NCBI RefSeq assembly: GCF_014207745.1
Contig: NZ_JACHJB010000002.1
Location: 2,914,001 to 2,978,000, forward strand
Origin: Nonomuraea muscovyensis
GTDB taxonomy: Bacteria; Actinomycetota; Actinomycetes; Streptosporangiales; Streptosporangiaceae
Length of the DNA: 64,000 nt
Direction: 5' to 3'
Below are positions 1 to 7,767 of this stretch, piece after piece (the stretch's first letter is position 1; the number at the start of each line of letters is the position of its first letter). The position numbers and the translations under genes were made by a program. The notes under the pieces were generated by a model. The model was not told where the DNA came from and did no database searches. It worked only from the letters and a program-made list of their open reading frames with translations.

Positions 1-236
1 ATCGCCACCATCACCCGGAACGCCTCACGCCACGCCCACGTGTCGGCGAACGGCGTGAACGTCTCCGCGAGCGACAGGGCGTTCGTCCCCAGGTAGATCA
101 GCGCCGCGACGTAGATCGCGAAAGCGATCACCGCGGGGATCAGGCCGAACAGCCACCACCGGCCGTTCCCGGCCACCCATCTCATCCCCTGGAGGAAGAA
201 CCCCAGGCCCGCCAGGAAGTCACGCACTGATCGCAT
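1..236 (-). CDS. EI24 (CysZ-like) membrane protein, N-terminal part
   Basis: The gene enters from the left edge; only the first 78 codons are visible, starting at the ATG at 236. The translation begins MRSVRDFLAGLGFFLQGMRW and continues with a hydrophobic stretch (about residues 28-52, LFGLIPAVIAFAIYVAALIY) that is a clear membrane helix. The opening 'FxxGxxfxxxGxrwv...r.ww.fgliPa' is the pattern of EI24/CysZ-type integral membrane proteins of actinobacteria, which are of uncertain substrate. Its start is only 10 bases from the end of maf, so the two may be cotranscribed with maf first. The family call rests on the N-terminal third only. Confidence 0.7.
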   Translation of the reverse strand, partial: MRSVRDFLAGLGFFLQGMRWVAGNGRWWLFGLIPAVIAFAIYVAALIYLGTNALSLAETFTPFADTWAWREAFRVMVA

Positions 237-246
237 GCCCGGCAGG

Positions 247-828
247 CTAGCGCCAGAACGACGTCACCGCGCAGCCGAGCTCCTCGAACAGGTGGCGCAC
301 GAGCGGCAGGGAGATGCCCAGGACGTTGCCGTGGTCGCCCTCGATGCTCTCGACGAACCAGCCGCCGCGCCCCTCGATGCTGAACGCCCCGGCCAGCGCG
401 AGCGGCTCGCCGGTGGCGGCGTAGGCGGCGACCTCCTCGTCAGTCGGCCGGCCGAACCGGATCACGGTGGTGGCCACCTCGGCGGCCTGCCGGCCCGCCG
501 CCACGTCGATGACGCAGTGGCCGGTGACCAGGCGGCCGGTGCGGCCGCGCATGACGCGCCACCGCTCCGCGACCTCCTCCTGGCTGGCGGGCTTGCCGTA
601 GGGGCGCCCGTCGAGCTCGAGGATCGAGTCGCAGCCGATGACCAGCCCCTCGTCCAGCCCGCTCGCGACCGCCGCCGCCTTGGCCTTCGCCAGCACGAGG
701 CTGAGCGCGGCCGGCGAGTGGGCGGAGTAGGCGTCCTCGTCCACCCCGCTGACGATCACCTTGGGGTCGAGGCCGGCGCTGCGCAGGAGGGCGAGACGGG
801 CGGGCGAGGCTGAGGCCAGAACGATCAC
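247..828 (-). CDS. maf: Maf family nucleotide pyrophosphatase
   Basis: 193 residues, the normal Maf length. Maf proteins hydrolyse non-canonical or modified nucleoside triphosphates (dTTP/UTP, m7GTP subfamilies) to monophosphates and are cytoplasmic housecleaning enzymes linked to septum inhibition in some bacteria. Seen here: the N-terminal signature IVLASASPARLALLRSAG, the following V-SGVDEDAY segment, VIGCDSILELDGRPYGKP in mid-protein (the substrate-binding D/S-x-x-L region) and the C-terminal GDHGNVLGISLPLVRHLFEELG. The start is the ATG at 828. The gene lies between a DUF937 gene upstream and the EI24 gene downstream, all on one strand. The subfamily (YhdE or YceF type) was not resolved. 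Confidence 0.95.
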   Translation of the reverse strand: MIVLASASPARLALLRSAGLDPKVIVSGVDEDAYSAHSPAALSLVLAKAKAAAVASGLDEGLVIGCDSILELDGRPYGKPASQEEVAERWRVMRGRTGRLVTGHCVIDVAAGRQAAEVATTVIRFGRPTDEEVAAYAATGEPLALAGAFSIEGRGGWFVESIEGDHGNVLGISLPLVRHLFEELGCAVTSFWR

Positions 829-850
829 TGTCCCAGCTTACCGGCCACCA

Positions 851-868
851 CCGGAGCGGCTGCTCCGG
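851..868. terminator. small GC hairpin between DUF937 gene and maf
   Basis: A perfect 7-bp inverted repeat, CCGGAGC-GGCT-GCTCCGG, lies in the 81-bp gap between the stop of the DUF937 gene (910) and the maf start (828). A second GC-rich inverted element follows at about 869-883. There is no T-run, so this is only a candidate actinobacterial-style terminator or attenuator. Confidence 0.35.
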
Positions 869-882
869 GCCGGCCGTCGGCC

Positions 883-913
883 GGGCAGCGTGGTCACGGG
901 GCAGCGTGGTCAC
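883..913. repeat. two-copy 15-bp direct repeat
   Basis: GGGCAGCGTGGTCAC occurs at 883-897 and again at 899-913, one base apart. The second copy reaches the stop codon of the DUF937 gene, so the repeat looks like a small slippage duplication at the 3' end of that gene. Confidence 0.7.
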
Positions 914-1560
914 GGGGGCAGGGGGTCTCCGTACATGCCCGTCCCTCCGGGCATGATGTCGCCGTACGTGCCCGCCCCTCCAGGCGGCGGGGAGCCGTAG
1001 GTGTCGGGCGGGGTGTCGCGGTAGCCGCCGGTTCGCGGGTACGCGGCGTGGCCGTAGATGTCGGCCAGCAGGTCGCTCACCACGGCGCGCACGTCGTCGG
1101 GCAGGGCCGTCGCCTCACTGTCGAGGAGCGCGGCCACCTCCTCGGCGTCCATGTCGTGGTCGCCGGCCCGCGTCGCCAGCAGCGTCATGACCATGGGGGC
1201 GGTCAGGGGGAGGATCTTCATGACGACGGCCGGGTCGACGCCGCCCAGCCGGGAGATCACGGCCGTGGCCTGTTCCATGCCGCGGCCGCCGAGGACGTGG
1301 CCGAGGATGTTCTGGCCGTCGCGCATGAGGGAGGCGACGTCGCCGTTGAAGGGGTCGGCGTCGGCGTGGTCGTCCAGCGCGGCACGCAGCGCCTCCGCCC
1401 CGTCGAGGTCGCCGGTGTTGCGGGCGAGGCCGCCGACGATGGTGCCGGAGACCGCCAGGAGCACGGTGCGCGCGGCCGGCTGGCCGGAGCCGAGCATCCC
1501 GGCGATCTGTTCCATGCCTGGGTCGCCGAGCCGGGCGAGAAGCTCCTCGTGCAGTGTCAT
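910..1560 (-). CDS. DUF937 domain protein
   Basis: 216 residues, function unknown. Residues 1 to about 165 follow the DUF937 pattern: an N-terminal MTLHEELLARLG, small helical repeats with GG-x-x-A and 'GQNILGHVLGGRG' (compare the 'G..Il..lfG' motif of the family), then a stretch of short hydrophobic helices, KILPLTAPMVMTLLATR. The C-terminal 45 residues are a Gly/Pro/Tyr-rich tail with repeated 'YGD/YGS' units (TYGSPPPGGAGTYGDIMPGG) that looks disordered. The start at 1560 is fixed by the GGAGAGGAGG ribosome site, which itself sits in the loop of a hairpin (1561-1592). Expression is presumably independent of ftsH, whose stop is about 90 bp upstream on the same strand. Confidence 0.8.
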   Translation of the reverse strand: MTLHEELLARLGDPGMEQIAGMLGSGQPAARTVLLAVSGTIVGGLARNTGDLDGAEALRAALDDHADADPFNGDVASLMRDGQNILGHVLGGRGMEQATAVISRLGGVDPAVVMKILPLTAPMVMTLLATRAGDHDMDAEEVAALLDSEATALPDDVRAVVSDLLADIYGHAAYPRTGGYRDTPPDTYGSPPPGGAGTYGDIMPGGTGMYGDPLPP

Positions 1561-1592
1561 GGGAGTCCCCCCTCCTCTCCGGGGGACTTCCC
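1561..1592 (-). promoter_or_regulatory. hairpin with the ribosome binding site in its loop
   Basis: On the minus strand the 32 bases directly before the DUF937 start codon read GGGAAGTCCCCC, then GGAGAGGA, then GGGGGGACTCCC. The outer arms pair almost perfectly (one bulge) and enclose the purine-rich Shine-Dalgarno tract, part of which is in the right arm. Such a structure could gate translation; I infer this from sequence only. Confidence 0.5.
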
Positions 1593-1646
1593 ACCACTAA
1601 ATCCCTCTATATCCCGATTTGCGCTAATTCTCGGGAAAGCCGAGAC

Positions 1647-3623
1647 TCAGGCGCCCGCCGGGACGCTCGCGCTCGTCACCCCGGCCGCGGCGTAGGCGTC
1701 GGCCTCGTCGAGGGTTTCGTGCTCCAGCAGGGCCACGACGATCGCCTCCAGCTTGTCGCGGTTGTCGCGCAGCACCTGGAGCGCCCGCTCGTAGCACTCG
1801 TCCACGATCCGCCGCGCCTCCTCGTCCACCATCGCCAGCGTGGCGGGCGAGGCCTGCGGCTGCTGGCCGTCGGAGGGCAGGATGGTCAGCGGGCCGACCT
1901 TCTGCGACATGCCCCAGCGGCCGACCATGCCACGGGCGATCATCGTCACCTGTTCGAGGTCGCTCTCCGCCCCGGTGGTGATCACTCCGAACACCACCTC
2001 CTCGGCCGCCATGCCGCCGAGCGCCCCGGCGATGCGGCCGCGGAGATACTGCTCGTCGTAGGCGTAGCGGTCGCTGTCGGGGGTGGAGAGGGTGACGCCG
2101 AGCGCCCGGCCGCGCGGGATGATCGAGATCTTCCGGACCGGGTCGGCGCCCGGCTGCAGCATGCCGAGCAGCGCGTGGCCCGCCTCGTGGTAGGCGGTGC
2201 GCCGGCGCTCCTCCTCCGGCATCACGATGCTGCGGGCCGCGCCGAGCTGCAGCTTCTCCAGCGCGTCGGCGAAGTCGACGCCGGTGACCTTCTCCTTGCC
2301 GCGCTTGGCCGCGAGCAGCGCCGCCTCGTTGACGAGGTTGGCGAGGTCGGCGCCGGTCATGCCGGGCGTGGTGCGGGCGATCTGCTCCAGGCTGACCGTG
2401 TCGTCGACCGGCACGCCCCGGGTGTGCACGCGCAGGATCGCGATGCGGCCGGCGGCGTCGGGCAGCCCGACCTGGACCGTGCGGTCGAAGCGGCCGGGAC
2501 GCAGCAGGGCCGGGTCGAGGACCTCGGGCCGGTTGGTGGCGCCGATGACGATGACGCCCTCGGCGCCGGAGAAGCCGTCCATCTCGGTGAGGATCTGGTT
2601 GAGCGTCTGCTCGCGCTCGTCGTGGCCGCCGATGCCGCCCGCGCCGCCACGCGCCCGGCCGATGGCGTCGATCTCGTCGATGAAGACGATGGACGGCGCC
2701 ACCTTGCGCGCCTCCTCGAACAGGTCGCGCACCCGGGAGGCACCCACGCCGACGATCATCTCGATGAACTCCGACGCGCTCGCGGAGAAGAACGGCACCT
2801 TGGCCTCACCGGCGACGGCCCGCGCGAGCAGCGTCTTGCCGGTGCCGGGAGGGCCGGCCAGCAGCACGCCCTTGGGCAGCTTGGCGCCGAGCCGGCGGTA
2901 CTTGGCGGGGTCCTTGAGGTAGTCGACGATCTCGACCAGCTCGTTCTCGACCTCGTCGATGCCCGCCACGTCCTCGAACGTGACCCGCACCTTGGCCGCC
3001 TCGACCGGCTTGGCCGCCTTGGACTTGCCGAGCCCGCCCAGCCCGCCGCCGCCCATCATGCTGGCGCCCCGGCGCATGATCCAGATCCACAGCCCGGCGA
3101 GCAGCAGCACGGGCAGCAGCGACAGCAACAGGTTGAGGAAGAAGCCACGGCCGCCGCTGATCGGCTCGGCCTTGATGTCCACCCCGGCCGACTGGAGCTG
3201 CCCGGAGAGCTCGTCGGTGTCGGCGAACGCCGGGATCTCGGTCGTGAACTCGGTGTAGGTCTGGTTGCCGCTGTCGGGGTCCTTGGCCGCGGCCTTCAGG
3301 TGACCCTCGACGGACAGGCCGGTGGCGTAGATCTCCTTGACGTTCTTGGCGTTCACCTGCTGGACGAACTGGGTGTAGGAGATCGTCTCGACCTGTCCGC
3401 TGTCGGTGAACGACGAGACCAGGAAGAACGCCGCGTACACGACGAAGAGGGTGACGGCGAACCGCCACCAGTTGATCTTGGGTCGGCCCCCCGGTGTGCC
3501 GGGGAGCCCTTCGGTCCGCCATGGCGGCTTGGACTTGCCCTTGTGGTCGGGCGCCTTCGGTGTCCCGGTGCGCTGGTCCGGCGGCTGCGGCGTTTCCGAG
3601 CGTTCCACGGCGTCACTCCCCAT
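1647..3623 (-). CDS. ftsH: ATP-dependent zinc metalloprotease FtsH
   Basis: 658 residues, normal FtsH length. FtsH is a membrane-bound AAA+ protease hexamer that unfolds and degrades membrane and some soluble proteins. Visible in order: a charged cytoplasmic N-terminus, transmembrane helix 1 (about residues 51-72), the extracytoplasmic FtsH_ext domain (73-158), transmembrane helix 2 (about 160-183), the AAA+ module with Walker A GPPGTGKT at 257-264, Walker B IVFIDEID near 312, the second region of homology 'ATNRPEVLDPALLRPGRFDR', and the peptidase M41 domain with the zinc site HEAGH at 479-483. All catalytic residues are intact. The next gene upstream on the same strand ends 20 bp away (3644), so the two may be cotranscribed. 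Confidence 0.97.
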   Translation of the reverse strand: MGSDAVERSETPQPPDQRTGTPKAPDHKGKSKPPWRTEGLPGTPGGRPKINWWRFAVTLFVVYAAFFLVSSFTDSGQVETISYTQFVQQVNAKNVKEIYATGLSVEGHLKAAAKDPDSGNQTYTEFTTEIPAFADTDELSGQLQSAGVDIKAEPISGGRGFFLNLLLSLLPVLLLAGLWIWIMRRGASMMGGGGLGGLGKSKAAKPVEAAKVRVTFEDVAGIDEVENELVEIVDYLKDPAKYRRLGAKLPKGVLLAGPPGTGKTLLARAVAGEAKVPFFSASASEFIEMIVGVGASRVRDLFEEARKVAPSIVFIDEIDAIGRARGGAGGIGGHDEREQTLNQILTEMDGFSGAEGVIVIGATNRPEVLDPALLRPGRFDRTVQVGLPDAAGRIAILRVHTRGVPVDDTVSLEQIARTTPGMTGADLANLVNEAALLAAKRGKEKVTGVDFADALEKLQLGAARSIVMPEEERRRTAYHEAGHALLGMLQPGADPVRKISIIPRGRALGVTLSTPDSDRYAYDEQYLRGRIAGALGGMAAEEVVFGVITTGAESDLEQVTMIARGMVGRWGMSQKVGPLTILPSDGQQPQASPATLAMVDEEARRIVDECYERALQVLRDNRDKLEAIVVALLEHETLDEADAYAAAGVTSASVPAGA

Positions 3624-3643
3624 ATCGCCGCAATGATGATCTT

Positions 3644-4732
3644 CTACCCTAGGGCACGCACCCCGGACACGACCCGCGTGATGTCGTGCCAGCGCTTCTT
3701 CTGTGCGTCAGGCACAGTGACGAACACCAGACCGGGCTTGGACATTCCCCCGTCGACCACGGCCACCGCCGCCCGCGAGGTGCGCTTGCCGTACTTCACC
3801 TGGTAGGCGAGCATCCAGCCGTCCTTGACGGGCTGCGAGGCGAACCACCTGATGGTGGCGCCCTCCGGGTGGTGGTTGAGCGTCCAGCGGGCGGCCAGCA
3901 GCGCGGTGTCGCGGGGGTGCTCCTGCGCCTCGATGGGCAGCGGGCAGGTCACGATCATGCCGCGCTGCTGGGTGCCGCGCGCCTTGGGGAGCACCTGCCT
4001 GCTGGTGAACGGGGCCGGTCCGTACGTCTTCCACGGGCGGCCCAGCCGGGGAACGGCCAGCCCGCTCCGCCGGTCCCTGATCACGTACTTGCCGGCACTG
4101 CGCAGCGGGACACGCTGGACCCTCTCCGGCAGCCGAGGCAGGCGGGCGTCGGCGTACAGGGCCTCCATGGCCGTGTAGCCGGGCGCCAGCGACGCGCCGG
4201 GAGTGGGCGTGGGCCGGGGAGTGGCCGACGTGACGCTCCCGGACGAGGCGGGACCCGACGATGTGGGATCCGGCGACGTGGGATCCGGCGACGCGGGACC
4301 CGGTGATGCGGGACCCGCCGTGGCGGCGGACCCGGAGGCGAGCGGGGTGGCCGCGGCGGCGGTCGCCGCGACCGCCTGCGGCGTTCCCGACGGCAGAGCC
4401 GACGGCAGAGCCGACGGCAGAGCCGACGACAGGGCCGACGACGAGGCCGAGGACGCGGGGTCGGGGCCGGACGAGGACGGCGGGGTCGATGGCGCGGCGA
4501 TCGGCCCCGCGGCGACCCCGTCCGGCTCCTGCGGGAGCACGAAGACCAGCGCCACGGCGGCGACCGCCACCGTCACGCCCACGGCCAGCCCCCGGTAGAT
4601 GACCCGCATCGGCAGATCGCCGATCCGGGAGCGTCTGGGCGGAGAGGCAGGGGTTCCCGGTCTCACGGTCGCATTCCCACGGGAACCATCAGTCCCCACA
4701 TCCCCATCGAGCACGACGGGAGCGTACGACAT
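3644..4732 (-). CDS. membrane-anchored Ser/Pro-rich protein of unknown function
   Basis: 362 residues as drawn from the ATG at 4732; an internal ATG at 4609 (MRVIYRGLAVG) is an alternative start. Near residue 45-68 there is one hydrophobic helix (AVGVTVAVAAVALVFVLP), consistent with a signal anchor. It is followed by a low-complexity Ser/Pro/Ala/Thr linker of about 110 residues encoded by two small tandem repeats (4251-4310 and 4389-4448). The C-terminal 175 residues form a compact domain with 'PRLPERVQRVPLRSAGKYVI' and 'RWTLNHHPEGATIRWFASQP' that I do not recognise. The topology suggests an extracytoplasmic domain held off the membrane by a flexible stalk. It lies directly upstream of ftsH on the same strand. 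Confidence 0.7.
   Translation of the reverse strand: MSYAPVVLDGDVGTDGSRGNATVRPGTPASPPRRSRIGDLPMRVIYRGLAVGVTVAVAAVALVFVLPQEPDGVAAGPIAAPSTPPSSSGPDPASSASSSALSSALPSALPSALPSGTPQAVAATAAAATPLASGSAATAGPASPGPASPDPTSPDPTSSGPASSGSVTSATPRPTPTPGASLAPGYTAMEALYADARLPRLPERVQRVPLRSAGKYVIRDRRSGLAVPRLGRPWKTYGPAPFTSRQVLPKARGTQQRGMIVTCPLPIEAQEHPRDTALLAARWTLNHHPEGATIRWFASQPVKDGWMLAYQVKYGKRTSRAAVAVVDGGMSKPGLVFVTVPDAQKKRWHDITRVVSGVRALG
4251..4310. repeat. 15-bp tandem repeat, 4 units, in the linker of the Ser/Pro-rich protein
   Basis: Four consecutive units of the form GGAYCCGRCGAYGYG (for example GGATCCGGCGACGTG at 4266-4280). On the coding (minus) strand they give the SPDPT/SGPAS-type linker repeats. Confidence 0.8.
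4389..4448. repeat. 12-bp tandem repeat, 5 units, in the linker of the Ser/Pro-rich protein
   Basis: Three identical copies of GACGGCAGAGCC followed by two diverged copies (GACGACAGGGCC, GACGACGAGGCC). They encode the PSAL/SSAL tetrapeptide repeats of the stalk. Confidence 0.85.
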
Positions 4733-4771
4733 ATCCAGCCATTCCGCTTATGAAGCAACCGAAGTGCAATC

Positions 4772-5746
4772 ATGGGGCTCGTGGAACAGGTGGAGCTGCG
4801 GTTCGACCCCGCCTCGCGAGCGGCCCGGACGCACACGAACCTGTCGGCGCTCCGACAGGACGGGACCGGCCTGTGGGTGGCCGGCGACGAGACCGCGACC
4901 GTCGAGCACCTGGCGTGGACCGGCGACCACTACGGGGCCCAGCGCACGTTCCGGCTGGCCGACTACGTGCCCCTGCCCGCTGGCCCGGACGACGAGGCCG
5001 ACATCGAGGGCCTGGCCAGGGCGGACGGCCACCTGTGGGCGGTCGGTTCGCACAGCCTCAAGCGGCGCCGGGTCAAGTCCAAGGACCCCGCCAAGGCCGC
5101 CAGGCGGCTCGCCACGGTGATCAGGGAGGAGAACCGGTTCGTCCTCGTCCGGCTGCCGCTGGACCCCGTCACGAACGAGCCGCGCGCGGGCTCGATCCTG
5201 TCCGGCGCCGACAACATCGCCGCCCACCTGCGCGACGACGCGCACCTGGCGCCGTTCCTGGCGCTGCCGGGCAAGGACAACGGTCTCGACGTCGAGGGCA
5301 TAGCGGTCCGGGACGAGCGGGTCTACCTGGGGCTGCGCGGGCCGGTGCTGCGAGGCTGGGCCATGGTGCTGGAGGTCCGGCCCGTCGAGGCCGGCGGCGG
5401 GCGGCTGCGGCTGCCGGAGCCGCCGCGCAAGCACTTCCTCGACCTGGGCGGGCTCGGCGTCCGCGACCTGTGCCCGTACGGCGACGACCTGCTGCTGCTC
5501 ACCGGGCCGAGCATGGACCTGGACGGGCCGGTGCGCGTGATGCGCTGGCGGATCAGGCAGTCGGGCGAGGTGGTGCCGTCGGACGAGCTGGAGACGCTCG
5601 CCGAGCTGCCGTACGGCGTCGGGTGCGACCATCCCGAGGGCCTGGCCGTGCTCGCCGACGGCCGGCTGATGGTGGTCTACGACAGCCCGTCGCCCGCCCG
5701 GATCACCCCGGCGGGCGGGGTGCTGGCCGACGTCTTCGCGCTGTGA
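4772..5746 (+). CDS. DUF3616 domain protein
   Basis: 324 residues, biochemical function unknown. The sequence fits the DUF3616 family: repeated beta-propeller-like segments such as 'LSALRQDGTGLWVAGDETATV', 'DIEGLARADGHLWAVGSHSLKR', 'DVEGIAVRDERVYLGLRGPV', 'GVRDLCPYGDDLLLLTGPSM' and 'HPEGLAVLADGRLMVVYDSP'. The spacing of 'EGLA/EGIA' strands every 70-90 residues suggests about five blades. No signal peptide is visible, so a cytoplasmic location is likely. There is no strong Shine-Dalgarno before the ATG at 4772. It is divergent from the Ser/Pro-rich protein gene (39-bp gap) and convergent with the peptidyl-tRNA hydrolase gene (12-bp gap). Confidence 0.85.
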   Translation: MGLVEQVELRFDPASRAARTHTNLSALRQDGTGLWVAGDETATVEHLAWTGDHYGAQRTFRLADYVPLPAGPDDEADIEGLARADGHLWAVGSHSLKRRRVKSKDPAKAARRLATVIREENRFVLVRLPLDPVTNEPRAGSILSGADNIAAHLRDDAHLAPFLALPGKDNGLDVEGIAVRDERVYLGLRGPVLRGWAMVLEVRPVEAGGGRLRLPEPPRKHFLDLGGLGVRDLCPYGDDLLLLTGPSMDLDGPVRVMRWRIRQSGEVVPSDELETLAELPYGVGCDHPEGLAVLADGRLMVVYDSPSPARITPAGGVLADVFAL

Positions 5747-5758
5747 CCGCGCCCCGCC

Positions 5759-6433
5759 TCAGGAGCGGGTCAGGCGCCCGTACAACCAGGGCGCCTCGGC
5801 CACGAACGTGCACGAGCCCGGCTCGATCTCGGTGAACCCGGCGTCACGCACCACGGGCAGCCCGGCCGCGACCTTCGCCGCGAAGTCGTCAGGGGCGGCG
5901 GTGCGCACGCGGACCGACAGCCCGGCGGCCCGCCAGGCGTCGTGTTCGGCCGCCCCGCCGGCCCACCAGGCGAGCTGGGCGGCGTGCCCGGCCTGTGCCA
6001 TGGCCTTGCCGGCCGACATGGCCAGGCGCGGGTTCGCCCACAGCACGGGCGGTCCGGCCGCGCCCGCCACGACCGGCTCCGGATCGCCGGAGTCGGTCAG
6101 CTCGGTGCCGGACACCTGCAGCCGCGCCAGGTCGCGCGGCCAGTCGTCGAGCGGCACGGGCGGGTGGACGCGCACCTCGGCCGTGCGGTGCTCAAGAGTG
6201 CGGCCGGGCAGCGCGGCCGCCCGCCGCCACTCGGCGCCCCTGGCGCGGCGCACCACCTTGCGGATCTTGCCCGTGGACTCCCAGGCGCGCACCTCGGCGC
6301 CCCACTCCCCCGGGTCGTCGAGCAGGCTCAGCACGGCCATCGCCGCCGCCTCCAGCGCGTCGGTGCGCTCGGGCGGCGCGGCCCTCTCGATCCGCACCAC
6401 GAGGGGCAGGACCATCAGCTCGGTGTCGTTCAT
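5759..6433 (-). CDS. peptidyl-tRNA hydrolase, Pth2 family
   Basis: 224 residues. Pth2 enzymes release peptides from prematurely dissociated peptidyl-tRNA. The C-terminal 110 residues carry the Pth2 core: 'PRLAMSAGKAMAQAGHAAQLAWW' (the K-x-x-A/G-Q-x-x-HA motif), a middle 'AGLSVRVRTAAPDDFAAKV' strand and the terminal 'LPVVRDAGFTEIEPGSCTFVA' (compare D-AG-T-ixpGs-Tv in the family). The first 110 residues are an extension seen in actinobacterial members. The start ATG overlaps the stop of the upstream MFS gene by the four bases ATGA, so translation is coupled. Confidence 0.88.
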   Translation of the reverse strand: MNDTELMVLPLVVRIERAAPPERTDALEAAAMAVLSLLDDPGEWGAEVRAWESTGKIRKVVRRARGAEWRRAAALPGRTLEHRTAEVRVHPPVPLDDWPRDLARLQVSGTELTDSGDPEPVVAGAAGPPVLWANPRLAMSAGKAMAQAGHAAQLAWWAGGAAEHDAWRAAGLSVRVRTAAPDDFAAKVAAGLPVVRDAGFTEIEPGSCTFVAEAPWLYGRLTRS

Positions 6434-7695
6434 CGGCTCCTAGCATGCCTGATGGCCAGCGACATCGCGGTGGCGGCCAGGCACAGCAGGCCGGAGGCGT
6501 ACCACGCGAGGTCGTAGGCGCCCAGGTGGTCGCGGGTCAGGCCGGCTCCGACGGCGGCGATGGCGGCTCCCACCTGGTGGGAGCCGAAGACCCAGCCGAA
6601 GACCACGGCCCCGTCCGCCCCGTAGATCCGGCGGCACAGCGCCACGGTCGGCGGCACGGTCGCCACCCAGTCGAGCCCGTAGAAGACGATGAAGATCAGC
6701 ATGCTGGGCTCGGCGGTGGCGGCGAACAGGCTCGGCAGCACCATCAGCGACAGCCCGCGCAGCCCGTAGTAGACGCCGAGCAGCACTTTGGGATCCACCC
6801 GGTCGCTGAGCCAGCCGGAGGCCACCGTGCCGGCGATGTCGAAGACGCCGATCACCGCGAGCAGCCCGGCGGCGGTCCCCTGGGGCATGCCGTGGTCGTG
6901 CGCGGCGGGGATGAAGTGGGTGCCGACCAGGCCGTTCGTGCTGGCGCCGCAGATGGCGAAGCCCCCGGCGAGATACCAGAACGGGCGGGTGCGCGCCGCC
7001 GAGCGCAGCACGCCCAGCGCACGGGCGGCCGCGTTGCCCGTGGCGGGCGCGCGGCGGGTGACGCCGGGCTCGGCGCCGAGGGCGGTCAGGCCCACGTCCT
7101 CGGGGTGGTCGCGCAGCAGCCACCACACGAACGGCACCACGGCGAGGGCGGCGCCGGCCACGGTCAGGGAGGCCGCCCGCCAGCCGGGACCGGTGGCGAG
7201 CCAGGCCAGCACGGGCAGGAAGACGAGCTGCCCGGTGGCGCCCGCGGCGGTGAGCACCCCGGTGACCAGGCCGCGGTGCCTGACGAACCAGCGGTCGGTC
7301 ACCGTCGCCACGAACACGAGCGCCATCGACCCCGTGCCGAGACCCACCAGCACGCCCCACAGCAGCAGGAGCTGCCAGCTCACCGTCATGAAGACGGTGA
7401 GCCCGCTGCCCACGGCGACGAGCAGCAGGGCGCAGGCGACCACGCGGCGCATGCCGAAGCGGTCCATCAGGGCCGCGGCGAACGGGGCGGTGAGCCCGTA
7501 GAGCACCAGGTTGACCGAGACCGCGAGGGAGATCGTGCCCGTGCTCCAGCCGAACTCCTCCTGCAGCGGGTTGATCAGCACGCCGGGGGTGGCGCGGAAG
7601 CCGGCCGAGCCGAGGATGGCCACGAACGCGACGGCCGCCACGAACCAGGCACGGTGCAGCCGCCCGGCGCGTGCGGGGGTGGTGCTCAACGTCAT
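6430..7695 (-). CDS. major facilitator superfamily transporter
   Basis: 421 residues with 12 predicted membrane helices; MFS transporters move small molecules using ion gradients, and the substrate cannot be read from sequence. Seen here: 'LVLYGLTAPFAAALMDRFGMRRV' containing the loop 2-3 MFS motif (G-x-x-x-D-R-x-x-R-R), 'WGVLVGLGTGSMALVFVATV', and the second-half counterpart 'ASGWLSDRVDPKVLLGVYYG'. The longer reading frame opens at 7776, but a GAGG ribosome site at 7705-7708 favours the ATG at 7695 (MTLSTTPARAG). It is divergent from a GlxA-type regulator starting at 7768, an arrangement common for regulated efflux or uptake genes. It overlaps the downstream pth2 start by 4 bases. Confidence 0.88.
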   Translation of the reverse strand: MTLSTTPARAGRLHRAWFVAAVAFVAILGSAGFRATPGVLINPLQEEFGWSTGTISLAVSVNLVLYGLTAPFAAALMDRFGMRRVVACALLLVAVGSGLTVFMTVSWQLLLLWGVLVGLGTGSMALVFVATVTDRWFVRHRGLVTGVLTAAGATGQLVFLPVLAWLATGPGWRAASLTVAGAALAVVPFVWWLLRDHPEDVGLTALGAEPGVTRRAPATGNAAARALGVLRSAARTRPFWYLAGGFAICGASTNGLVGTHFIPAAHDHGMPQGTAAGLLAVIGVFDIAGTVASGWLSDRVDPKVLLGVYYGLRGLSLMVLPSLFAATAEPSMLIFIVFYGLDWVATVPPTVALCRRIYGADGAVVFGWVFGSHQVGAAIAAVGAGLTRDHLGAYDLAWYASGLLCLAATAMSLAIRHARSR

Positions 7696-7767
7696 GGGTG
7701 ACATCCTCGGGGAGTTCCGGCCGGTCCGACGAGTGGCCGGGAGGCCAGGATATGAAAGAATCCGGCC

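Noticed and set aside
1554..3806. A 750-codon plus-strand frame opposite ftsH
   Set aside because: Composition is that of a shadow frame, and the opposite strand carries complete FtsH motifs.
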